Positions 9,701 to 14,729 of a stretch of DNA of 64,000 nucleotides are shown in pieces. Where the stretch lies: assembly GCA_002360925.1 (NCBI GenBank), contig DERN01000016.1, positions 1 through 64,000 of the forward strand. The letters are read 5' to 3'. Numbering within the stretch: position 1 is the first letter of the stretch; each line of letters begins with the position of its first letter. A model generated the notes under the pieces. The model made no database searches, had not been told where the DNA came from, and saw only the letters and a program-made list of their open reading frames with translations. The position numbers and the translations under genes are program-made. Origin of the DNA: Flavobacteriaceae bacterium UBA3339. Its GTDB lineage: Bacteria; Bacteroidota; Bacteroidia; Flavobacteriales; Flavobacteriaceae.

Positions 9701-11762
9701 TAACTATAATACTACCAATCACATCAGCAGTCACTACACCACTAGCTTGCATTTTCATTTTCACTCTAAAGTGATCGCGATTAGAAGACAACCCGTGGAA
9801 TTGTACATGTTGAAACATTCCAGCACCAACACCAACAGCACCAACACTAACTTTAGAAGCTGTAGCGATGTTTCCATCAATAGCATTTTGAGCATCTACA
9901 ACACCCGCAGCACCAAGACCCAATAAATCTAAAGAAATTCCTGTAGATTCCGAGAAAGTAGCAAAACTTTGCTCACATGCCGTAGAACCAGTAGAATAAC
10001 ATAATCCATAAACCTTCATAGTTCGACTAGCCTCTGCTCCAACTAAAGAAGGGAAATGCTCTGTAATTTTTACACTTTTGTAAGCAGCTCCAGGAGTAAT
10101 CGCAACATAATATTTTCCAAATTTATCTTGAACAATTTTTATTGGTTGTCCGTTAAAACCATTCGCACTAGAACCTGAAAGTATAGGCGCACTTGCAGGA
10201 TTATCATAAACATCAATAGTAAAATAATGATTTCCGAAAAGAACATTATCTAGAACACCACCAAGTAATCCTCCGACACTACCATTTAGCAATCCAGAAA
10301 GCAATCCGTTATCTCCCATATCTATTCTTAAATAAGAAGTAGTACCTGCATTAAGAGTTGTATTATATCCTAAATGAATATTTCCACTATATGAACCTAA
10401 GCCTGCAATCTTCCCCGATGAAGCCTCAAGCATAGCAAAGGTTCCATTATTTCCATCAACCGCATTGTACGGAAAATTCGCATAAGCATGTCCAAATAAT
10501 TCCGTCGCACAATTTTTATTATTTCCTAACATATGTACCCCACCTTCATCAACTAATGGAGGAGTTGCTTCTTTGCAAAGAGGAGAAGCTCCCAATCCAT
10601 AACGTTCCACACTATAAACTCTTAAAGGATTACTCGCAATCCCAACACCTACAGTGGTATTTATTCCTACTGAAACCCTATCAAACTCAACACCCGGCCC
10701 AAAAGGAATTTCAATTGGTTCACCATTCTCTAGCAATGTAAGCAAGTCTAATCCCTGCAATAATCCAGAACTAAGCTTTTTAGAAAAAACCTCGACGTTT
10801 CCTTTATATGCTTTTATTTCATATGCACCTATCAAATTCAAATTAACAAGGCTACCACCCACGGCAAATTTTACTTTAAAATAATCTTGAGGCGCAGATG
10901 ACCTATTAAAAAAGAAAGTTTGCTTTACAGTTGCTCCAACATCTACTGCCAAACCTCCAAAGCCTATTTCTGAATATTGAGCATTGTTACCATCTATTGC
11001 TCGATCCGGATTTACAACTAAAGTTTTATCATTCCCCAACAATCCTAATAAATCAACAGATATACCACTGTATATACCAGCATCGGCATAATTAGCTACC
11101 CCACAAGTTGTTTCTGGAAAAGTAAAAGCATTATATACATTAATCGTTATACTTCCACCTAGATCTACAACTCCAGTTGGAAATTTTAAATCTATCCTAA
11201 CTGCATTATATACCTTTCCAGCCTCTGGAGTAATTGCTAAATAATACTTACCGTCTTTATCGACAATCATTTTAGTATCTACAACACCAGACACAACAGT
11301 CCCTTGAGAACCAGAAGTGTTACCTGCACCAATATATACGCTAGATGAAATACTCGAACCCACTAACCCTAATAGCTTGCCCAAATTAAGATTTAATCCA
11401 GACTGCGTTGGCTTATCTACTCTTACATACGTAGTTGCTCCAGCCGCCCTATTTGTGGGGAATTTCAACTGCAAAAAAGCATCCCCTCCACTCACCACAA
11501 CTCCTAGCAAACCTAGTCCGCGATCAGTAGTCATTACAGCATATTCCGCATCTGTTCCAACTTTAGCTTTAGCCATATTCGAAACTCCAGCAGCCCCAGG
11601 AAGTAAACTTAATCCTGGTGGAGAAACACGATCACCACTAGGTTCCCACGTCGCATACTCCTTCGTTTGCCCATAAAACGTACTGCTAAATAGCAAGGTA
11701 AGCAGTAAACAAGATAAAATACGGGCGATTTTCATCTTAAAAATAGTAGATTCCTTTTTCAT
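3723..11762 (-). CDS. giant modular secreted adhesin-like protein, 2679 residues
   Basis: An N-terminal signal segment (SCLLLTLLFSSTFYGQ, ending about residue 32) is followed by four tandem B-A module pairs of about 360-375 residues each, to roughly residue 1490. A modules carry a Cys, an S.DLLGLG-like stretch, an AIDGN-type motif and AYKGNVEV, then FAPGVEFDRV and IYSIERFG. B modules carry F.AVDGN..TYA.L, TSYLR(I/V)D and a KDK.GRYYLAITP-like segment. Next come three DUF11-type repeats (about 1495-1880; VRNTGN...VSDVLPAGLT), four Ig-like/PKD-like domains (about 1890-2240; C.G....T...YQWYKNG) and two diverged A modules (about 2240-2575), ending in a Cys-rich tail. No T9SS type A or B sorting domain is visible. 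AIDGN-centred modules hint at a carbohydrate-binding-like beta-sandwich, but that is inference. An alternative start at 11735 (MKIARILSC) would give a more compact signal peptide. Confidence 0.85.
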   Translation of the reverse strand: MKKESTIFKMKIARILSCLLLTLLFSSTFYGQTKEYATWEPSGDRVSPPGLSLLPGAAGVSNMAKAKVGTDAEYAVMTTDRGLGLLGVVVSGGDAFLQLKFPTNRAAGATTYVRVDKPTQSGLNLNLGKLLGLVGSSISSSVYIGAGNTSGSQGTVVSGVVDTKMIVDKDGKYYLAITPEAGKVYNAVRIDLKFPTGVVDLGGSITINVYNAFTFPETTCGVANYADAGIYSGISVDLLGLLGNDKTLVVNPDRAIDGNNAQYSEIGFGGLAVDVGATVKQTFFFNRSSAPQDYFKVKFAVGGSLVNLNLIGAYEIKAYKGNVEVFSKKLSSGLLQGLDLLTLLENGEPIEIPFGPGVEFDRVSVGINTTVGVGIASNPLRVYSVERYGLGASPLCKEATPPLVDEGGVHMLGNNKNCATELFGHAYANFPYNAVDGNNGTFAMLEASSGKIAGLGSYSGNIHLGYNTTLNAGTTSYLRIDMGDNGLLSGLLNGSVGGLLGGVLDNVLFGNHYFTIDVYDNPASAPILSGSSANGFNGQPIKIVQDKFGKYYVAITPGAAYKSVKITEHFPSLVGAEASRTMKVYGLCYSTGSTACEQSFATFSESTGISLDLLGLGAAGVVDAQNAIDGNIATASKVSVGAVGVGAGMFQHVQFHGLSSNRDHFRVKMKMQASGVVTADVIGSIIVKAYKGNVEVYSQRLNEKLIPGLDLLGLLSSGQMINLPFAPGVEFDRVAVGISSLVAANVLANPLEIYSIERFGSTTCTDPELQWDPKTTPPFNTPACGVSLGSFENVNFPFEAVTDNPNWDTYATLTAGAGVAAGLGGYSSHIELKYNDAVPAHEVSYIRVDSESDLFDALLGGSLGNALGNILGSVALGNQYIVVQAIDANGNPIGSAYNSQTGFNTEFAKLVKDKNGRFYLAVTAASVYHGVRVEYHHTALVGASGSSSINVYSMCRETKVDLCEQATFTSWDGNGIALDALNLTNGGVANPEFAIDADNSNYSTLNLGVVGVAASVSQKIYFKTKSNIADELRVRLQLANPGILNVDLFGSSKLIFYNGEQNVKEMTLASGLINNLDLLGLFNSGGIQSFTFAPGVIYDRVELKISSLVAVGTSAPIRLYGMSRLSAACPDPDFLDPKDVFKSPVCADGVEVSTVKAVDDVDFAIDGDYNSYATMRADAGIIFGINSQPSVLELKFNSAVPANTTSYLRIGDEKGVLASLLSGSIGEIVFGLVNQVALGNNYFVVRAKNGANEVLVGSSKDNFAEANGLMKLVQDKAGRYFISISPTLAYTSVEIKLFSESVVGLTSQPYNLHVYGMCYQTDLSGCEEGFSTSWDGSGLSVGITGVGSYGVTDAFKALNNNNNSDFSTLSLGTLNVAGHIQQNIQYNKVVPANTTLRLKMAVGTGTVNVGVFDDIRILGYKDGVVVYNEKLQTAVLGGVSLGTLFNNGGAHDVSFAMDKDIDEIALRLNSLVNATVGVPDVRLYYIVQDCATPEFVTWKSADKVSVKGGEELEYTIHVRNTGTVNVLGAIIEDMLPANTTYVSGGTFAAGKVTFPALDVAVGETKTVTFKVKVNNNLTGVTEILNTALVNGIETFPPLSNNPNEPNTTATEKVTKVPVDQVKSVVSWKAYTVNDDKTITTVSGGEDVAYHIYVRNTGNQNLTSVTVSDVLPAGLTWKSGGTHSGGTVTFTIPSLAVGATSSALNFVATVNKDLSGVTQIRNIAVVKTDPTDSGTESFPPIDNTNPTEPNTTTPGTILNVTPLHDLEISKVGVSNNSTSTGQAQVGNQITYTITVKNTGNKALTNVTVTDVIPTNLTITSSTGGLVVGDTFTATIPTLTVDGVETFTIVVTVDNVNGITEIVNTANVTYKDPSNVDKTESAIHKMPTSCTPILADKITLTPSSLIVCAGIDFTITASTTLTLTGAVYKWYTNAALTGTPFEGDVLTRNIAQTTTFYVTLEADGHCSSTPPKEITITVLPTAGIPTISTTGGITSVCQGELIQLTATATGASTYQWYKNGVLISGATNITYDAVESGNYTVTALNATGCASNSSAAINITILPLPIKPIITPSGSVEICEGEFVKLTASAGELYEWYKDGVIIEFKRLTDPNDPDSAIIIETRTDKQSIEVNVAGDYTVKVFNTNGCESVFSDATTITVNPTPKLTVVGNQMIYVAKDVTIAWPNVTSDIGTVTWYHNGVVVTTLPTTIATPGVYTYTVVGSIGNCYSTETIIVNVYDDEGCLPGTVRTYANSQSWGSIITGGVSDRGNAVDGNPKTHSTITTGLGLAGIGTTWQTLFFPEKVAAGTPVTIKLGKEYSGVVLAGGLSVVGVYKDGLGTPFDIGTLKPVQGGLLDLLAADNVVEFTFVPSDISGTKAYDGVRISVGALLSVAQSAKVYGAYITKPGTPSCDPIDSTTNPNVIDVLHGVKDLGLGVASATASVVDAWKAVDNDLNTSAKLVRGVSVLNAATMTVIFKNTVQPTDEIGILMKDITNNGLNLNLLTGYQFQRYMGNTPVGNPIQGGDVLNLKLLYFSGDKRILMVDSYPEPFDRIMIGVGSIVQVALSDQMEIFDVRVTPKLDYGADVDGKLTLCTIDSLTFKDLDNCTVYEVYTSENGTEKLTTTDGLTFKLPKNIAVDEHKFYVQPIRQGCTIGSRQEITIKVEKCSKDCIISNPMLTNKIKK

Positions 11763-11906
11763 TTTTTATCAATATCTATTTTAGGATCATTTTGTTAAGT
11801 ATATCACAATAAGCGATATAACTGTGTAAATAAATCGTACCAGAATTGAAAAAACACTACGTTAGAATATTGGAGTTTTAAAACAAGTTAGTAGGTATTA
11901 AGCTTT

Positions 11907-11934
11907 ATCTTAAACGCTTATTATCGTTTAAGAT
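11907..11934. repeat. perfect 10-bp inverted repeat upstream of the adhesin gene
   Basis: ATCTTAAACG and CGTTTAAGAT flank an 8-nt spacer. It lies about 145 bp upstream of the adhesin start and could be an operator dyad or an RNA hairpin in the 5' leader. No U-run follows on either strand, so it is unlikely to be a plain terminator. Confidence 0.55.
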
Positions 11935-12027
11935 TCACTAAATATTTTTAAAATAAACTACAACTACTCAAAACCTTGTTCGTAAACAATATTCCGTACT
12001 AATTTTTCTATAGGTTCGTTTATTATA

Positions 12028-12120
12028 TTAAAGTATAGATTTAAAAATACCTATACCTACTTGTTCATTTGTGAGAAAAGCTAAACCTAATAAGGTAGCC
12101 ATAAGAGTAATTTTCTTCAT
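12028..12120 (-). pseudogene. truncated remnant of a 735-residue-protein-like gene (signal peptide only)
   Basis: Reading the minus strand from ATG at 12120 gives 30 codons beginning MKKITLMATLLGLAFLTN, then EQVGIG, before a TAA at 12028. This matches the start of the gene at 1485-3692 (MKKITLVAALVGVSYFSN, then AQVGIG) almost residue for residue, including the VGIG that follows the signal cleavage site. The Ala before the cleavage Gln is replaced by Glu, which should harm processing, and the frame ends within six codons of VGIG. Similarity beyond that point is not visible in any frame. I read it as the decayed 5' end of a paralogous gene, in the same orientation and upstream of the surface-protein row. 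A functional leader peptide is possible but less likely. Confidence 0.7.
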
Positions 12121-12334
12121 AAGTTCATGAAATTAGAAATGATTATTAATATTTATTAACTCTTGTAGTTTTAAGAAGGAAGAATAAACTAAAGGTACCA
12201 ATCAATCGCTTGTTCTACATTCAAAAAACTACAAACCGTGTCTATGTTCTTTGTTTTATTGGGCTATAAAAAATTTACTTTCTTTTTTAAGCTATCTAAA
12301 TAATTCTACAAATTATTGTTTTTATTTTCAAAAC

Positions 12335-12348
12335 ATGATAAATATCAT
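12335..12348. promoter_or_regulatory. FNR/CRP-like dyad ATGAT-N4-ATCAT
   Basis: ATGATAAATATCAT agrees with the FNR consensus TTGAT-N4-ATCAA at 8 of 10 positions. It lies about 30 bp upstream of a weak minus-strand -7-like element (ATAATTTG, 12309-12316) that would read towards the gene remnant and the adhesin row. AT-rich DNA can produce such dyads by chance, so confidence is low. Confidence 0.3.
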
Positions 12349-12715
12349 TTTTAAAAAGACAGGTATAAAATATCTTCGTCAAATTTTTTGATAAAATTAA
12401 GAATTTTTTATTCAAAAAAAAACCTACACGACTTTTTTTAATTGACTTCTTACACAATTAGTTCAATCAAACACCTAAAAAAGAAACTAATGAATAATAA
12501 AAAACGAGTAGAAACAAGCATTACGCACAATTTTAAGAAGAAAACACATTTGATTATTTTTATAAAAAATTAGACAAAAAAACAACTATTATTTTTAATT
12601 TTAAATAAAAAAAAAAGAATAACGCTATTAAAGTAAACAATGATACAAAATATTAAATAAATAAAGTGTGTTAAAATTCCAGATTCTAAGGCAAAAAAAC
12701 GGAATTTTATTAGGA

Positions 12716-13399
12716 TTAATAAAAACTTGCTAATGATACTAATTGATCAATTTTAAGAATCTTTATTTTACGCTCTACGATAAGAATAAGCTTTTCTTCA
12801 CTAAAATCATGAAGAATCCTTGCTAAAGTTTCATTTGCAGTCCCCGCCATTTTGGCCATATCGGTTCTAGACAAACTAATTAGTACGTTTTCTTCGTTAT
12901 GATCTGTACGATACTTTTCATTAAGAATTAACAAAATAAGCGCAGTCCTTTCCCTTACCGTACGTTGCGAAAGTACAGTCATAAAATTTACCATTACGCT
13001 AAATTCATGACTTAACGATTTTAATAAAAGCCTAGGAAAAACAGAAGATTTATCAAGCATTTTAATAAAGTCGTTCTTTGGAATAAAAGCTATTACACAA
13101 TTTTCTAACGTTACAACAGTATCGCCGTATGACTCATCACTAAGAACAGCCGAATATCCAAAAAACTCTCCTTCTTTATATATATAAATGATTTGCTCTC
13201 TTCCTTCCTTGTCAACTTTATATTTTTTTACTTTACCTTCTTTTAAAAAGAAAAATCCTGAAGGAAGCGTACCTTCAGTAAATATAGCTTCGTTTTTACG
13301 GTATCTCTTATCCTTCATTACTTGAGAGAGGAAGTTTTTCTCATCTTCAGGAAGTCCGTGGTAAAGATATTGATTATTGAAAGTAAATTTTGAAACCAT
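12716..13399 (-). CDS. Crp/Fnr family transcription regulator
   Basis: The protein has 227 residues. Residues about 20-120 form a cyclic-nucleotide-binding-type beta-roll (FFFLKEGKVKKYKVDKEGREQ, GEFFGYSAVLSDESYGDTV) and about 145-215 a Crp-type winged helix (LSRTDMAKMAGTANETLARIL). The recognition helix reads ETLAR, close to the E..SR arrangement by which FNR reads TTGAT. There is a single Cys (ENCVIAF) and no N-terminal Cys cluster, so it is not an Fe-S sensor like E. coli FNR, and the residues that bind cAMP in CRP are not evident. The ligand is unknown. An FNR-like box and a TAnnTTTG element lie directly upstream, which suggests autoregulation. The neighbouring adhesin row in the same orientation is a candidate target, by inference only. 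Confidence 0.88.
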   Translation of the reverse strand: MVSKFTFNNQYLYHGLPEDEKNFLSQVMKDKRYRKNEAIFTEGTLPSGFFFLKEGKVKKYKVDKEGREQIIYIYKEGEFFGYSAVLSDESYGDTVVTLENCVIAFIPKNDFIKMLDKSSVFPRLLLKSLSHEFSVMVNFMTVLSQRTVRERTALILLILNEKYRTDHNEENVLISLSRTDMAKMAGTANETLARILHDFSEEKLILIVERKIKILKIDQLVSLASFY

Positions 13400-13406
13400 A
13401 GCTTTA

Positions 13407-13414
13407 CAAAAGTA
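13407..13414 (-). promoter_or_regulatory. -7 element TACTTTTG of the Crp/Fnr regulator gene
   Basis: The minus strand has TACTTTTG, matching the Bacteroidota -7 consensus TAnnTTTG, with only 7 nt between its final G and the ATG at 13399. The mRNA leader would therefore be very short or absent. Confidence 0.55.
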
Positions 13415-13437
13415 GCAATTTAAAATTAAGATGATTC

Positions 13438-13451
13438 TTGACTTAAATCAA
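13438..13451. promoter_or_regulatory. FNR-like box TTGAC-N4-ATCAA upstream of the regulator
   Basis: TTGACTTAAATCAA matches TTGAT-N4-ATCAA at 9 of 10 positions. Its centre is about 43 bp upstream of the transcription start predicted from the -7 element at 13407-13414, close to the -41.5 position typical of FNR-type activation. It probably serves autoregulation of the gene at 12716-13399. Confidence 0.55.
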
Positions 13452-13622
13452 ATTTTATTACAATATGTATCAAATGTAATTAGTTTTTGTTAATCTATTT
13501 TTACAATTACATAAAAACAATTTGAGATGATCACTATTATTCTTATTTTGAAGAAATATTATCAGGAATCATTTTTTAAAACAAATCTCAATACCTAGTT
13601 AATCAATGATAATGTAAATAAA

Positions 13623-13994
13623 ATGAAAATAGAAGAAATAACAACATTTTTACAATCAAAAAAGCAAGAATTAGAAAACGAAAACACTCTTGAATATCTT
13701 TTAGAACTTCAATCCGATTTTATTATCATAAGATCAGAACTATTAAAGTTACAAGAATTCAATTTAACCGAAAAAAAGACAAATTCCATCACATTTGCAA
13801 ATAACCTAACTATATCATTAACGGCTGTTGTAAATAAAAAAATAATTTCTTGTTTAGAAGAAAAAACAAAAAACATACCGAATGAACCCACATCTTTAAA
13901 AGATGAATTGAAAATGCAATTAAAAGATCAATTAACCGAGGCTTTAGAGTTCCAAAATTTTATTGAAGAATTACTTATAAATAATAAAAAATAA
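13623..13994 (+). CDS. hypothetical helical protein, 123 residues
   Basis: I do not recognise this protein. It is rich in Glu, Lys and Leu, predicted largely helical (LQSKKQELENENTLEYLLEL, KDELKMQLKDQLTEALEFQN), without signal peptide, membrane segment or Cys motif beyond a single Cys near residue 80. It is divergent from the Crp/Fnr gene, with a 223-bp shared upstream region containing the FNR-like box, and followed by a long non-coding gap. The ATG is preceded by an A-rich stretch as in other genes here. The regular amphipathic composition and intact frame favour a real gene; function unknown. Confidence 0.6.
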   Translation: MKIEEITTFLQSKKQELENENTLEYLLELQSDFIIIRSELLKLQEFNLTEKKTNSITFANNLTISLTAVVNKKIISCLEEKTKNIPNEPTSLKDELKMQLKDQLTEALEFQNFIEELLINNKK

Positions 13995-14350
13995 CGATTT
14001 CCTACCAACAATATCTGAGAAACCAACAGTGTATATTCTCGTCACGTTTATTGTATTACCGAATATAATCTTCTATCAATTTCAACATCTTTCTATTTAG
14101 ACAAAATGTTAATTTCTCTATTTACATAATCTTAAAAACGAATTATCATTCCTGTTTCACTTAGGCTTCATAAATTGAAACAGTTATAATTGAAAAATAA
14201 AATAAAATTTCACATTTTTTTAAGTAACCTAATAAGCAAAAAACAGTCTAATTAATATATGAGGTGACAGATGTCATTTTTTGTAATAGTGTAATGAAAT
14301 ACCTTAAAAGATTTTTTACACATTTAGTCTAACAACAAACATCTGATAAT
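13995..14350. other. 355-bp intergenic region upstream of the XRE regulator
   Basis: No coding potential is seen. It contains two dyads: CTGTTTCA/TGAAACAG with a 16-nt spacer (14152-14183) and TGACA-GA-TGTCA (14265-14276). The second lies about 75 bp before the GTG start of the XRE gene and is a candidate operator for that regulator. Confidence 0.5.
14265..14276. promoter_or_regulatory. TGACA-N2-TGTCA dyad, candidate operator
   Basis: TGACAGATGTCA is a perfect 5-bp inverted repeat around GA, with size and symmetry suited to a dimeric HTH regulator. It sits in the upstream region of the XRE-type gene at 14351. Function inferred only from position and symmetry. Confidence 0.35.
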
Positions 14351-14698
14351 GTGGAAAATATAGAAAATAAAATAAAAAAACTTAGAAAGAAAAAAGGCTA
14401 TACACAGTCTTTTATGGCAGAAAAACTAGGTTTGTCTATTCGCGCTTATTCTAAAATCGAAAGAGGCGAAACCCAGCTTACCATAAATAGATTAAGTGAA
14501 ATTGCTTTAATTTTAGATATTCCTTTGATTGAAATGATTGAAGAGAATGTTTTAAAAGAAACTGTCAGCAATACAGAACAAACCGATCATTGCAACGTCG
14601 ATGTTATTTCTACAAAACAGCATTATGAAGAAACTATTGCTATTTTAAAAGATCAAATCGAGACATTAAAAGCTATTATTGAAAAAGTAAAATTCTAA
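14351..14698 (+). CDS. XRE-family HTH transcription regulator (GTG start)
   Basis: The protein has 115 residues. Residues about 6-61 form a Cro/C1-type helix-turn-helix (LRKKKGYTQSFMAEKLGLS, then YSKIERGETQLTINRLSEIA). The tail (about 85-115; HYEETIAILKDQIETLKAII) is a short coiled coil that could drive dimerisation. The GTG at 14351 is chosen because the next in-frame Met (residue 22) would cut into helix two of the DNA-binding domain. An ATG overlapping by two bases (14349) is out of frame and hits a stop after four codons. It converges with the secreted repeat gene at 14730-16238 and shares a terminator with it. Target genes are unknown. Confidence 0.85.
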   Translation: MENIENKIKKLRKKKGYTQSFMAEKLGLSIRAYSKIERGETQLTINRLSEIALILDIPLIEMIEENVLKETVSNTEQTDHCNVDVISTKQHYEETIAILKDQIETLKAIIEKVKF

Positions 14699-14700
14699 AA

Positions 14701-14728
14701 AAATCCGACTTATTAAGTCGGATTTTTT
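14701..14728. terminator. bidirectional intrinsic terminator
   Basis: AAATCCGACTTA and its complement form a long stem followed by a T-run on the plus strand and preceded by an A-run, so it can end transcription of both the XRE gene (+) and the repeat gene (-). Confidence 0.75.
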
Positions 14729-14729
14729 G

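Larger units (their letters stand above)
11763..12715. other. 950-bp gene-poor AT-rich intergenic region
   Basis: Very AT-rich, with no full-length gene. It holds a 10-bp inverted repeat (11907-11934), a truncated gene start on the minus strand (12028-12120) and an FNR-like dyad (12335-12348). The part from 12350 to 12715 is dominated by A and T runs in which I see no coding potential. It presumably carries the promoter of the adhesin row, but I could not place a convincing TAnnTTTG element close to 11762. Confidence 0.6.

Noticed and set aside
9352..11676. Several plus-strand open frames of 60-119 codons inside the giant adhesin gene
   Set aside because: They lie fully antisense to a long intact coding frame with repeats, have no signal peptide or family motif, and their length follows from the repetitive composition.
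12028..12120. Functional leader peptide of the adhesin row
   Set aside because: It copies the start of a neighbouring signal peptide including post-cleavage residues, which fits a truncated paralogue better; not fully excluded.
12490..12573. A 27-codon plus-strand ORF (MNNKKRVETSITHNF...) in AT-rich DNA
   Set aside because: It is very short, Lys/Ile-rich as expected by chance in AT-rich sequence, with no conserved motif or convincing promoter.
13709..13891. A 60-codon antisense frame within the 123-residue hypothetical gene
   Set aside because: The plus-strand frame is longer, has regular helical composition and an upstream A-rich start region.
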